Assembly (NCBI RefSeq): GCF_040807025.1
Contig: NC_090982.1
Coordinates: 52,497,112 to 52,561,111, forward strand
Source of the DNA: Struthio camelus
Lineage: Eukaryota; Chordata; Aves; Struthioniformes; Struthionidae
Length of the DNA stretch: 64,000 nt
Reading direction: 5' to 3'
Position numbers and translations under genes: made by a program. Of this stretch, positions 24,621-38,045 are shown in pieces (positions within the stretch are counted from its first letter, which is position 1; every line of letters starts with the position of its first letter). A model generated the notes under the pieces. It saw nothing but the letters and a program-made list of their open reading frames with translations. It was not told the DNA's origin and ran no database searches.

Positions 24621-27600
24621 CTGCCTGCAATTGCAGAAGACGTAGGCAGATACAGTTTCCAAAACGACACCAAGCAAGATGAAGATTTAGTATCAACCAG
24701 CTTTCCCTTAAATACAAATACCATATGCAACTTCCTTCGAAAAGCAGAGTTTATAAGCATTTTGGACTTGTCACTGTGGGGGACTATTTAAGGCATATCA
24801 TCCGGCTCCATGTCTCTATTCATCTTTTTCCACACAGCTCCAAAATTTCAAAGCCACTGGCACCGAGTCCATGACTCACTCTCAGGCCTGTTTCCCAGGG
24901 ATTCTTGTCTCTGCTGAAGAAGGATGTAGAGGTTTATGTACTTGCGTACACCATGGATAGATTAAGTTTAGCAGTTACACGTGTTCATGCAAGTAAGGGA
25001 AAGTGCAGCACTTTGCATTACCGTTAACAAAGCTGAATTGAGTTTCATTCGTTTCTATTCAGTCACGTTACAAAAGTCAGATAAAGATCACAAAGGTGAT
25101 GCAAGCAGGGAACCACTAGAGCTCTGTCAAGACTGAGCCTTTGAAGACCTTCCAAATCTCTAATTAGAAATTTATTGCCATCTTTATTGCCATCTTTGAT
25201 GTTTTTCTAAGCATATCATATGTCATTTTATCTTCCAATATTGCTGTGCTTTAAAGAGTTAAAAAGATAGAGACAACTCACCTGGAGAAAGTCGTACAAT
25301 ATATGTAAGGAGCAAATAGCAGCTACGCAGGAAAACGCAATAACGTTGATCAAAACCTGCCAACACATGAAAAAAAAACTGAAGAAATCTTATAGTTCTT
25401 CCAAAATATGCAGCAGTGTTTTCTTGTAGTCCTCGTGATTCTCAAAGGCTTCACTAAACAGCACTATGTCAATGTCAGACCAGCTTGGGGCAACAGTTCC
25501 TTTTGTATATGAGCCTATATACGATATATGTCAGAAAAAGGATTAGCATTTGATGTTTCACTCCTGTAATGCCACACTTTTTCCAGTAATCGGTTAAGCA
25601 GTTTAAGTCTCTTCATTTCTTAAGCTCTCTTTCTTTACCAAGTTTCAGGAATAATTTGTGGGCCTTTTCAACAAGCTAAGCAACATGATTATAGTATTAC
25701 TATTTCAGATACGGAGGTGGCTTAGCACCAAAAATCACACACGCAGCTCCTGCTTTCTTCCCTGGGTGCTGAAGACGGTTAGGTGCAGTATGTTGGTGAT
25801 CAAACACAGCAGGCAGAAGGCCAGAGCAGGCAGAACCCGGACGGAACTGGGTGCCAAGCAATTAGTTTTCCAGTAGTACAAATAACGCAGACACTCTTCG
25901 ATCCTGATAGGACTGTGTTCCACCTGTAACAAAGCTTCCGTAAGTTATGTGACTCCAGAACAGTGAACCTGTCCCAAGACATTCGATATCGACCGAAAGG
26001 ATTCGGGTTAAAGTAATGGCCAGTCTGCAGTTAACCTGCCTCTGTCATCTAGCGCACTCAGTACAACTCAGAGCAATCTCCCCAGTTCACGGCAGACAGG
26101 CTTCACACAGAGTAAGCACGGGCAATAAATGAAACTCTTCCTACTAGAACTGATTCTTTCAGAATAAAATGCAGAGAATTCTCTTCTACTCTTACCCGCA
26201 GTGTGTCAGATTTGTTAGGCATACTATGTGATTCAACTTTAACTGGTATCAGCTCAATATTTCTATAGAAACTAAGTCAGTCACTGGTCTTACAAACAAT
26301 GGGGCAAATGTGGACTTGCCCAATCAAAATGCTGTAAAAGATATGTTGCAGTTATTAGACATCTATGCCCCATCAGCTGAAAATTAAGAGACAAGAACCT
26401 CTTCAATTTGGCTCTAACACTAATCTTTTACAGTTACTAATACCTTAGTCCTTAATTTAAATACAAAGAAATTTCAATGTGTACTCTTACTCCTACTGTG
26501 CCCTGCAGCTGCTAGGTAACTTTATGAGGCATACAGGCTCCAGTCGCAACCCTCTTGATAAAACAGCACTGAGTGAAGAAAAGGAAGCTTTGCTGAGTGG
26601 AAGAAACAGAATTTACCGTAACAAGATGAGCTATGGGGAATGGTAAAAAAAAGCCTTATTTCAACTAGTAATTGCCACGATGTCCACAGCACAGGAAATG
26701 CTTTAAGGCTCTGGGGTAGGCCAAAGCTCTTCAGAAAAACTCTGCCCTTCTTCTGGTGTTTTAAACTCCAGTATATTCCCTGGTGAAGACCTAGTGGACT
26801 TCCGAGCTTGACTGACAGAAATTAGAAGCTCGAGCTTCATTTGCTTGAAAGTGGAGCAGTGAAGAGTCCCTCATTTCCTACTTATTCATATATTATTTCA
26901 AATGACATTATGCCACTGATAGCAACATGAAGATAACGATCCTGTACTGTCATTTTATCAAACGCAGTTCCTCACACTAAAGCTTCGTTACAGGCTTCTG
27001 CTACAATTTTCCTGCCTTTCTATCATACCTCTACTAAGCACTTAGTATCGCACTTTTGTGCTCTCCCAGCGTAACTACTGCAAACTTTCCTTTCACATTC
27101 ATTGCTCTTCCATGTCCCAAAGAGTCACGTTTAAACGTTAATCAACTCCACTCGCCAAGTTGTGTTAGCTTGCGTATCTCTTGTCTAGCTTTCCAGTGCA
27201 TTTGGGCGAGAAGCCCCTAGGTCCGCAATGCTGGCTGGCTGTCTTATTAGACACACTTGCCTGAAGCAAAAATGGGGAGGTTTTCTGCCCTGAGACAGCC
27301 AGCAACACGGAAGACGCTCTTACTGCAATAATGTGAAATGAAGAACAGGAAGCTTAGCCTGCCTTGCAGTGAACCAAAATGTGATTCTCCAAAAATAAGC
27401 AGAACCACACCTGTACTAATTTGCTTTATAAAGAGGTATCCGTACAGGTCAAAAAATGGGTAAAAAACTATGCTGAGGCAGTTCCCAAAAAGCTTTGGAT
27501 TCCTTCATAACTGACAGTGAACTCCAGCAACTGAAGTCATCGTTTATCCTTCTAGAAACTGCTGGGGAAACGTACCGCAAAAACGAGAACCAACGCAACA

Positions 27601-30600
27601 ACAGTTGCCTCGCGGAACCCAACTTTTAACAGTTTGCAAGATTCATCACTAGAAATAGAGCTCAGAACTTCCCCTGAACGTTCCTGGCTGACTGACCTAT
27701 GGGGAGTTTGTAATACAAATAAAGAGAGGTTTAGTTTATGATATTCAAGGGTATGACCACCCTGGGCATTCTGACCTTGGCAGACCATTTGCAGCAGCCA
27801 CTCTTTAGGTCAGAACAACATGAGTGGATCAAAGGGCCTTTACCACAGAGCCAACATATTTAGTTTGATTACTGTACAATTATTGTGTATTTACTACAGC
27901 TGAAGCCTTTATGCTGCCACAAACACTGGCAGGCTGTAGGCAAATTCTTCTCCTAGTGGTAACATGGTCAAGGCTTGTCTGTGTCAGCATTTTCTTAAAG
28001 GCCTTACATAAAACTTCCACACCTACAGTTTTCCAAATGCACACGGATGCGCTCTCTTGTGCGAGCGCCACACAAAGAATTATCAATACCTAAGCCAATT
28101 CTTAGCCATAGCTTGTCCTTACAATAGTAAGCAGAATGCTGTAGGAGGACTGGGCAAACATGAGAGTATCAGTGAACGTAAACTAAAGATGACGCAAGAT
28201 TTCCACTGCTTTTTCCTCCGGCTTCTGATAGAGGACCATTTACTGACAGAACAGTAGGCCACGTCTGTCTGTTTATAGCAAAAACGTTAATACTCATCGC
28301 TACAGACATTCTAGAAACAAGCAGAGTTATATTTCATAACTGCAGCAAAACACCCACTTCATTACCACGAAGCTGAGACAGAAATATTGCAATCATAACC
28401 TCATGCTCTCTGTATGTACTTTAAGCCTCATCTGTTTCATGACAAAACGTAGACTGGGTTTTAAAATAGTTAGCACAGTGAGTGCTCCCCCTGACAAGGG
28501 ACAGGGGCATTCAGGTTCATTAAGGTTTAGCTACATCAGCTCGATTCTGTTCTCAGTGCCAAGTGCTTTCTGCATTAAAGCTTTTGTTAAAAAACAGTAG
28601 CAGGAACAATGAGCAAGAAAAATGTGAGTATTTAGCCTTTCCTCCCCTACCACCCCCATGTGACTGAAAGTCCACAGCACAGTCATCTGCTTAGGCTGAA
28701 CAGCTTTCCTACATCTCTGGATGGCTGCAAAGTGACAACCTTGTTTCTCACGGTGTTGCGCGCTATGGATAGCCTCGGGCACAAGTTATAGAAACTTCTA
28801 TAGTCACAACGTGGTTTGTTCTGAAACACATCCAAGAAACACTCTTTTCTCTCTCTCGTCATCCTCTTACAGTTGACCTGTTGGGATAACGTATTCCACA
28901 GAAATAATTTAGAAGTTGACAAACATGCTGCATGGTGAACTAAGGACTCTCAGAAGCCGAGATTTCTGAGGTTTTACGTACTCTACAAAGGAGGAAAACT
29001 CCAAGCCACATCCATAAATCATGCATGGTAATAAAAAGTTCTGTGAGTGACTGAGCTTCAGGCATGGTTTTCTTGTGGGCTTCATTCCCAATGGCTTCTT
29101 TCATGTGGAGTAAGAGATATTTCACAGAAAATTTACTCAAAAAGTCCTCAGAAATAGTTACTTCAGATGGTTGGAGAAGTGATGTAGTATAACAACTGCA
29201 GAGACTTTTTCCATGAAGGGCACAGCACCTAGCTGGTTTCGTATAGCATGCCTTCTGTCAGCTTGATACAAAACTCATTTTCTGGACATCTCCTGCCGTA
29301 TACATGGGAATAGTAGGATTGTGGAGAACGTACTCTCTTGCGTGAATACAGATTTGTTTTTCTTGAACCCTCCATTTAGACAGAACCAGTACCCTCACCT
29401 GAAAGGACTTCCAAGTACCTTGCAAATTATTTACATTAGGCAAATGTGTCGAATTGTTGTAGAGAAGCACTTGTGATTAGCCCATTTCTCTCTTCAACTG
29501 AGAACATGACAGTGGTTAACTCCGCCAGATTCGCAGCTGAATAGCGACTCTCATTAGAAACTGCCATTAATGCAGTGGAGGCCAGGAAAAGCCACTTTCA
29601 GGAAGGTATATCAGTGAGGCCATAGCATAGCACAATATTACGTTCCCTAAGTGGCCAACAAAAAGAAAGGCAAACAAACAAACAATCATTTGGCTTAAAA
29701 AATAGCCTCTCCTGCTGAAAAAGATGCTGATTGTTTTTTGCATTCTAAAGAACCCTGCCAATAAAATCTGCATCAGCATTACTCTCAGGAAAAAAACATC
29801 ACAGGCCAGAGCAGAGGCATATTTACACCACGGCTGACCATGATAAGGCATTAGTATCTCTGATTATTTTCTGTTTTATTTATTTTTGTGTTGCGCACAA
29901 AGACAATCAGCCTTGCCCTAGATAGGAATGCTACAACTTAGGACCCAAATGGATACAAGCAAACATTATTACACTCGGATTTAAAGTGCTGTACTTGCGA
30001 TACTTAGGGGGCCTGCACACACTAGGCTATGGTTGGTACACACTCAGAGAAATTACAGAGAGCAAAGAAGAAAATCTCTTCAATCATGCTGTTCTATCCA
30101 CCTGTTAATGCATGACTATTCCACTAAAAATGCCGAAGATGAAGTATAAATATTATTTGTGTATGCATAAGCTATTTTTCAGTGGCAAGATATGCTTTTA
30201 GGTCCAAAGTAAATTTCTCTATTGAATTCAAAATAAATACAGGCTCAGTTTACATAAGAGAGAACAGACACCAAAAACCAGTGTGACCCGCACTGAGAGC
30301 AGAAAAGGCAACATTCTCACCTCTTCAGGGTCCCGAAGCATTTCTCTCAAAACCTCTATCTCGCAGCTCTCCTAGTGATGCAAGAAGTCCAATTCTCCAG
30401 AGCTGCACCGTTAACAAAATCTTTCCCACCTCAATTACAGATCCAGATTTGAGAGACCACATCCTTTAAAATAAGATAATTAAAACAAATAAACAAAACA
30501 AAAGCCCAGAAAACAGACCCGACTCCAGAGGACGTAGAACAATAGTGTAATTTTTGGTATAGATCGGTTTCAAGCATATTAATTCAACATATATTGCACA

Positions 30601-32087
30601 AATCCATGCCATACCTGGCAAAACTGTTTTAAAAGTTGCTCGGTCATGAAAACTCTAACCAGTGAGTATTAATTACTGACCTATTTATAAGAATATTCAT
30701 TAGAAAAATATAAAGTGATATTATTTCCTTAGCTACCTTTTGTACTAAAATTATCTACTTCACGTGAACTGCACTGCACCACCAGTTGCTTTCCTACTTC
30801 TTTATGAGTACATCAAATAACCTTATTAGATTGAAAGGATTTTTGGGGGAGAGCCTTTTATAAAAGATTCTTTTTACCTTGGTCACAAAGAAAGCTCCAG
30901 TAGTCGCATCACAGCACGTTTCTTAGTTTCTTAATTCATTTAGGGAAACAAACTACTTCTGGCACACTGCCCCAGACAGAGAGAACTGTTGGACTTGCAG
31001 TTTCCAGGCTGGCAGAATGGGAGCAGACGATCACTGCACTGCGCTGGAGCTTCTCAAAAATCTGCAGAGAGGTGGCTAACAGACTATGAACCAGGATGAC
31101 ACGTTTGCCCCAGGCAGCTGGCCAAAATTTGGGATCTTGTAGGTTGTTCTCATCAGGAGGCGTAGTCTACAGTGGAGTCAGTGCTTCTTCAGTGCCATTT
31201 TGGCTCTTCACAATGAGCCTCCAAAGCCCTGGACACAGGCAGAATCCAACATACCAGGAGATATCGGGGATTTTTGCTTATAGCTCCTAAACCTTTTTCT
31301 ACTGACGTTTTCATTCAAAATGTTCTCCTTCCCTAGCTCTTTCTAGAACGGGCCTATGAATGTACATCTCCGGATATTCTGAGAGTTCCCTTGCTGCCTT
31401 TTGTAACGTTCCTAATGCTTCTGTCCCTCTTTGAGGCCCCGAGGGACAGCAGCGGATGCAATCCCTCAATTCTATCTACAAAGCAACCAAGGGCTCTCTC
31501 CAGGGCTACGTACGACAGCGCAACAGCTCTGCAGTTGCGCTCACAGCTAATGCAGCGATTTTTAAAATGAAAGGTTTTCTTAAGAACATTTACAAACTCA
31601 GTCCATGAAGGAGCTGCCATCCTAAACAAGCAAGAAGAAACGTACCTGTCCGAAACAGGAGACGGAGGGGGAATAACAGTCACATAGTAATCCTTTTTAT
31701 TCCTTTAATAAAGGGGTAAAAACGCACAGTAAAGCCCCAGAGTGGAGCCAAGAGAAGAGATGCAACACGTACAGCCCTTCTCTCAACTTACAGCGATAGC
31801 CTCTGTATTTTCAGCTGAGGAGAATTAGCCAGAGGAAAAAAACTGAAGGCAAAAAAAACCCCAAAAAACAAAAACAAAAGAACACCCAACACTGGAACTT
31901 CAGTTTTTGCTCCTCTGTTGCACCTTGCCATCACAGCACGGCTTTATAGGACAGCAGCATGTGGCGTTTAATTAACAAAAGCCTAACAACAAGTAGACAA
32001 AAATCTCTTTCTACAGCTCACTTCATCACTGACTACAGATAAACACATCTCATAAAAGGGTCAGATTAACAAAGGGGAGGGGAGAAC

Positions 32088-32108
32088 AAAAAAAAAAAAA
32101 AAAAAAAA
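32088..32108. repeat. A21 homopolymer
   Basis: Twenty-one consecutive A on the + strand in intergenic sequence, preceded by a GGGGAGGGGAG purine stretch. Confidence 0.9.
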
Positions 32109-35100
32109 CCAGAAATGAAACAGACTGCCTCCTTCCCAGAGATGTAAAATACAATGTAATCAGAAGCAGATGCTATTTGGCTGAGTGCAATGCTAGCACC
32201 AATGCAGTTTTCCCCTGGCATCACTGGGAGCTGGTTTGCCTGATGGGGATGCCTTCAAACAGCTCTGGAAGTCATCATCTTCGCTTCAGGAAAAAAAAAA
32301 AGGCCCAAAACTCAGGCAAGGGTTTCCTTACTGCTTCTGTGCTCTGTGCCAGACAATAAATCCAGCACAGCCTTGTCTGATGAGCACTTGCCAGCGCAAG
32401 ACTGTGCACACGCTCTCTCTCCTTCTGTAACTTGCAACTCATTTTAAATATATTCTCTCATATGCTTGTGAGCTGCGACCATCACAGCAGATGGCCTCCG
32501 TGATTTGGCCTCCTTCAGCTGAAACACCCAGAGGCACCACGGTGCTCAATACACTTGCCTCCCCTCCTACCTTTCACGGGCTGCAGCACAGCAAGGACGC
32601 CACTCCATGCCCTCTCCCCTCCTGTCTGGGCTTGCTTACAGAGTCGACCTGTGAGAAAGGCCTCTCCTCAGTTGCTAGTCAGGGATACTGTAGGAACGGC
32701 CAGCTGTTTCCAGGTTATCTGCCATCCTCACTCATAAGGTTAGGAACTAAGAGACAGAAGAGTAGTATAGAATCTGTTGTTTCTTTTACACTGAGCCTTT
32801 GAGCACCATCGCAGTCCCTGCAACAAAAGCACTCTCTACTCAACATGGGCTTGCAAATATTTATCATGAGACACTACAGACAGATGGCATTTGCTTAGAG
32901 CAGCAGAACTATTACCAGCATTTGCTACTTGAATTTTTGACACAGACTTTACAAACGTTAGATAAACTTTCACTGATGAAAGAGCCATTTACTATCCACA
33001 ATTTAACAAGGGGCCCCCTAAAAATAAAAGTTCTTCCACAGGAAGGTGGCACATCACAGTAAAAAAATCCTGTTCATCTGCCAACGCACACTCCACCATC
33101 CATTCAATCTTATATTCCTCTCCTCCATCTCTTCCTCCTGACTTTCTAAGCACTACGTAGGTGGTTCTCCTACTTAGCAGTTGATCTTAGACAGCAGACA
33201 CAGGTAGGCTTGCTGCAGATTTTGGTGGTATCAGCAGACTGTTAGATGGATGAAAAGCGGGTTCCAATGCCAAGAGCTAAACACGGAGCGGTCCTGTGCA
33301 AAAGAATCCGTGGAAAAATAAGCAGCAAGAGGGTCCCTCTGCATTATGTGCTGCTTTACAGAAAAACATGTCTTTGTTCATTAGCGGTGGGTTTGCCTTA
33401 ATGTGAACCAGGAATGAATTGTGCAACTTCTGAGAATTTTACAGATTTGATGTTTTTAACTGGGAGTTAGTTTTGATCTTCTCACTGGACTGTTTTCCTG
33501 CCCACGTTCAGCCTATGAACAAGCTGTTAACCTACTGCAAGATTTAATTACTTTTCCCTCTGGCAGGGCAATGTTTCAAGTCTGTATAGACCCTCCTCAG
33601 AAGCTGAATCTTGCATTTTGCATAAAACATATCATGAAAGTCAGACCTCACACAATCATGGAGATCGAATCAACGTATGCAACTTATTACCAGCTTCTGA
33701 TGAAGACGAGACACGGAAATAATCACCCCCCCAAAAATCCTAACGGGCTTGGAGGAGCTGATCCCTAAGCTGCTTTGTAAAGGCTATTGCTCTGTACGTA
33801 GAGCTGTGGCAGCATTACAGGGCAGGCATTTCAACAGAGCAAACGGAGCTGCTGGTAGATGGTGCTATCACACAGGTGATACAAAACTGAGTAGCAGTGG
33901 ACCCAATCTTCATCCCACGGGACCGAAGAGAGCCTGGTTCAGCATCTGCTCTTCCTTCAATTCCTTCCTATTCCTGCTCCCCTTGCATTAATTAACTGGG
34001 TAAAAAAATTAGTGTTATGCTGGTCCCGCACACCGGAATACACAGCAAATTTTAAAATGTGAGCACCCTGTAAAGATGAACGGGAGGTCTGTTGGGTAGC
34101 TAGAAGCTTAATATATTTCAACGGAATAATCTGGTTTAAAAGCAAGCACAAAGGTGACAAACCGGAATACCTCATGTACAACAGAGTTATTGTTTCAGGT
34201 CTTCTACGAATTGAGGAAGATAATGCTGTGTCACCTAAACTCTGGCTTATGTTTGTGCCAGAAGGAAAAAACAAAACCCCTCCAGCTTGTATTTTTAAAA
34301 GAAAGTTTAAATTCTAGATTACGGTTCAGCAACAGCTAGTACACAGCAAATTTTGCAGTTGTTTTAAAACTGGAGCAGTTTACGACTAGGTCGTGTTTCC
34401 CTGGCCCCGTGCCTTATTTGAAGAAGGGCATATCTATATCAAGGGAGGAACAGTAACTTATACCTTTCTTTTTCAGTAGGCCATTCTCTCTCTGCCTCCC
34501 TCACCGGTCAGATCTGAAAGATTAAGTCCATCTTAGACATAATTCACCTGTTTTAAAAGAAGAAACAGGGCTTTTGAGACATGCTGAACTGGATCCTACA
34601 TTTACACATTTCGTACAGCCACACAGCCATGCTCACCTACCTCCCCAAATCTGCCAATACAGTTTGAACCCTGCAGATCAATCTGCAAGGACAGTTTTGG
34701 AGGGAACAGGGGAGTCCAGATTTCCTTGCTAGTCTCTGACGCTACAAACAACGGCATCAACTGTGGTGACAGCAGGGCAGTAAGCTGGAAGTAACTAGCA
34801 GAACAGGATGGAAAACAGTAGCTCGTTTTACACTGAGCCATGAGTCATAACTCAATCATAACCAATCTCATTTACAGCTTGGACGAATTTGACAACTCCC
34901 TTTGCACTGGAAGGCTTCTTTATCGCCTTTTGCGAAAGTGCTCGTTATTTATAACACTGCAACCTTCAAGAAAACACCTGTGGGTGGGAGAAGCTGTATG
35001 TATGCTAATAGTATCAGTAAAGCTCTCACAACACAGTGCAGGCAGATAATTGTTTCCAAGTTTTGTCTCAAAATGTGGTTCACCACCTCATGACATACGA

Positions 35101-35496
35101 TAACCTTCACAGCATACTACAATTCTCTTATTTCCAAAGAACAGCCAGTGGAATTTAAACATGTTCTTAAGTGTGTAATAGCACAGTGACAGCACATGCA
35201 TTTCATGAAAGTTAAATGTGTGCACGGTTACTTTGCTGAATTAGGCTTTATTATAGTTTGCTTAAAAAAAAAAAAAGCAGTTTTCCTCCTTTTTTTTAAA
35301 TACAGAAAAGCATATGGATTGAAAGAAAGGAAGAAAGATGCAGTCTAAATTCAGCAACATTTAATCCAAATCCAGACTCCAATCCAAGGAGAGGAAACAA
35401 CGCAACTAAGGTATTAAGGAAAAACTATTGTATGAATTCATTATTGTATAGCAATTTGACAAACACAACCACCATAAACTGAATTAACTACCACGT

Positions 35497-35520
35497 CGTT
35501 CTCACAGAACCGTGAGAACG
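35497..35520. repeat. Inverted repeat, 9-bp arms, 6-base loop
   Basis: Arms CGTTCTCAC (35497-35505) and GTGAGAACG (35512-35520) are exact reverse complements around AGAACC. Confidence 0.75.
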
Positions 35521-35818
35521 TTGAGCTGACACCCAACTCCCTGGATTTGTACTGCAACAGCAGATTTAAGCAATACTGAAAAAGGAGACACTTAAATCCT
35601 TCCCACCGTTAACAGCCACTGTGACAGACAGACGGTCTAGAGCTCCCCAAGAGTACTCTGAATTGTCTCTTCCACTCTTTCCTTCTTTAAACTTCTGAGT
35701 GAGTAGCATCTCAATTTAAAAAAAAAAAAAACAGTAAGTACAAACAACAGTGTAATGTAACAGTAACTACAAACATACATGTTTTCCTATATACTATAGC
35801 CAGATGTGGAACAGTAAC

Positions 35819-36057
35819 ATTTACCATGTGGTGGAGCAAAGTAACTGTGTGAAACATGATACAGGAACTCTGAAAGCTAGCATACAAGTCCGGATGCATG
35901 AAATGCATACAAAAACGTATGGTTAATGAGACAGCATTGTTTTAAATTTCAGAGTGCAGTGAAAGATAACATCTTCCAGCGTTGGAAAAATCCAATCTGT
36001 CAGATGAAGGAATGTTCCATCTAATGGAGAACAGGTGAAAGATATGGAGTCATAAAG
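35819..36057. repeat. Dispersed direct repeat, copy 1
   Basis: This 239-base stretch aligns in the same orientation with 42398-42649. Shared landmarks in order: ATTTACCA at the left, ACATGAT-CAGGAAC, TTAAA-TTCAGAG, AAAGATAACATCTTCCAG near the middle, ATCTGTCAGA, GAACAGGTGAAAGA and GGAGTCA-AAAG at the right. Similarity stops abruptly on both sides, which suggests a mobile element or a duplicated segment. I do not recognise the family. No open frame in it looks like protein. Confidence 0.7.
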
Positions 36058-36595
36058 AACTCCTCACTTTCGGGTCAAACTTCCTGCAGCACATATGTGG
36101 TAAGTCAATATAATTAATGCCACCACGACATTTCACACAGCCTTACTTTCATAATGGATGTTCAATTTTATCGGCCTCAGACATTGCAAGATATTATAAG
36201 CTGCCAGAAATATCTGAAACCGCTATGACAAAAAAAGATCACCATTAGTTTCACACAAAGTTCTATAGACAAAGGCTCTAGGATGGGTATGAGATGCAGG
36301 TGTTTAGTGAAAGTAGGTCTTTGTTTTACATTAAATGTGTCAATACAATTCAGTAGCATGGTGATCACTTGTTAGGACAAACATCACTGCTTTATAGAAA
36401 CATGTATCACTTTATTACGGCAGTTATTTAGTGTCTGTAGACAACAGATTGCATGGCAGTTCATATAAGGAACTTGGCTTTGCCTGTAGGGTACAAGTAC
36501 CCACACACATTTTCCTGACCGTTTCCCAGAACAAACCTTTTCATACGTCTGATCAAAGTTATTTCCTTTATCCAGCACCTGTCCCCGCCTAATCC

Positions 36596-36633
36596 ATTTG
36601 CTCCTAAACCTAGGGAATTTGCTCCTAAACCTA
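36596..36633. repeat. Short tandem duplication, period 21
   Basis: The 17-mer ATTTGCTCCTAAACCTA occurs at 36596-36612 and again at 36617-36633, separated by GGGA. The duplication is exact, hence probably recent. Confidence 0.85.
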
Positions 36634-37219
36634 ACACTACTACTCTGATGCAATACACCACCAGTTTCCATCTGCAGCAGGTTTATTTGTTTAAGAAGTA
36701 AATGATGTACATTTAAATTTGGCAACTGGGAACCTGCACAACCCATCCTAGACGGCAGAACGGGCTATGTCAAACATCATCGACATGAAACAAAAGAAAA
36801 GAAGTTAGAAATACAAGGTTGAAAGGCTAAGCCTCTGACATTTACGTCAGTTCAGTAGGCTCTGACATTCAGAGCAAACTCGAAGTTACTAAGGCAGTCG
36901 GGGAGACATCGCTAAAAGAACAGCCTTTGATATTCAGTGATTTCCTCATTTCCTCCTGTAATTTCATTACAGCCCAGACTGAAGAACCAGTAAATGATGT
37001 AGTAATATATCAGCTTGCCAAACTCACAGCTCAGGAGGGAATCCAAATTCAATTTTTCAACCTCTTTATGGAAACAAAAGACTTGCTATTCACTACACAT
37101 TGACAGAACCCAAGCAGAAGGGTCTGCAGCACACCAAGGAAGTACTGATGATCCAGAGCTTCAGGTTTTCTACAAATCATCACACATAATTAGAAAGGAT
37201 GAAGAAAGTACCTATTTAA

Positions 37220-37283
37220 AACAAACAAAAAAAACCCACAAAAACACCCCAAAAAAACACACCCCCCCCACACCACACACAAC
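37220..37283. repeat. A/C-rich low-complexity tract
   Basis: Only A and C over most of this stretch, including AAAACACCCC and ACCCCCCCCA and a short CA repeat. Confidence 0.85.
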
Positions 37284-38011
37284 TGTCTGATGTGTGCAAT
37301 AGAAATCTTTGGTCTTACTAACTCAGGAATGATACCAAACATTTCTGAGCACTACTCATTGGCACCGTTCCTATTTGCTATTTACAAATATAGAGAAGGT
37401 TGCTTGCAAGTGGTGTGAGATGATAGGAGTCAGAGAAATAAACCCATTAAAACAAAACCAGGGCTTGTAATACACGACATAAAACAAACTTCAGCTATAA
37501 TTATGAATTATGGCGTTGGCCCTGAGGCAGGAAAAGCCAAGTCTAAGCGAAGGGGCACAGCACGTTTGCTTATTTAACAGTGATGCTCTTGTTCAGGGAG
37601 CACACCAGAATCCAAGGTGGTACAGAACGGAATAAAATCCAGGAACGAAACAGCAGTATGAGTCAAGTATATTCAACATAAACTTGCTTGTTCACAAAAC
37701 GAACTACGCGCAGTTTTCACCATCTTCCAAGAGAACATGTCCCCACCCTGATCCAGGTCCCCGCAATCCTGCGGACCGCCACTCCAGTGAGCTCCCAGCA
37801 GGGAATCACTCCATTCCCGCTCCCTATCTTGACACAGTCTGTAATATATATCCAAATCCCTGAACTTTCATCTGGAAAAAACTACTTAGTCCAGCCTTGA
37901 CCTCCTTTGAAAACTACTGCTTTGAAGAATCTTTGCCTCTAGCCATTTTTATTACATAAAAGGGTTACACTGCTTTGGTATTTAACATGGTTTTTGGGAA
38001 GGTCTGCAAGT

Positions 38012-38045
38012 GGGGGGGTTGGGGGGGGAGAGGGGAGGGCTGGGG
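38012..38045 (+). other. G-quadruplex candidate
   Basis: Five G runs (7, 8, 4, 3 and 4 bases) separated by 1-3 base spacers on the + strand, followed by a (GTTT)n stretch to about 38065. This satisfies the usual G3+ N1-7 pattern with very short loops. No gene is transcribed here as far as I can tell. Confidence 0.75.

Larger units (their letters stand above)
20401..35818. other. Intergenic sequence, no gene recognised
   Basis: About 15 kb without a supportable exon, RNA gene or young transposon. Contents: a G-rich run at 22802-22817, a GC-rich patch at about 24360-24620, a short direct duplication (TTATTGCCATC twice near 25170-25195), an A21 run at 32088-32108 and a perfect 9-bp-arm hairpin at 35497-35520. 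Some of this may carry regulatory elements of LIX1 or LNPEP, which sequence alone cannot show. Confidence 0.7.

Noticed and set aside
24363-24791. 142-codon + strand frame and overlapping - strand frames of up to 137 codons
   Set aside because: Open on both strands because of GC-rich composition; no domain or splice context supports a gene. Kept only as a compositional oddity.
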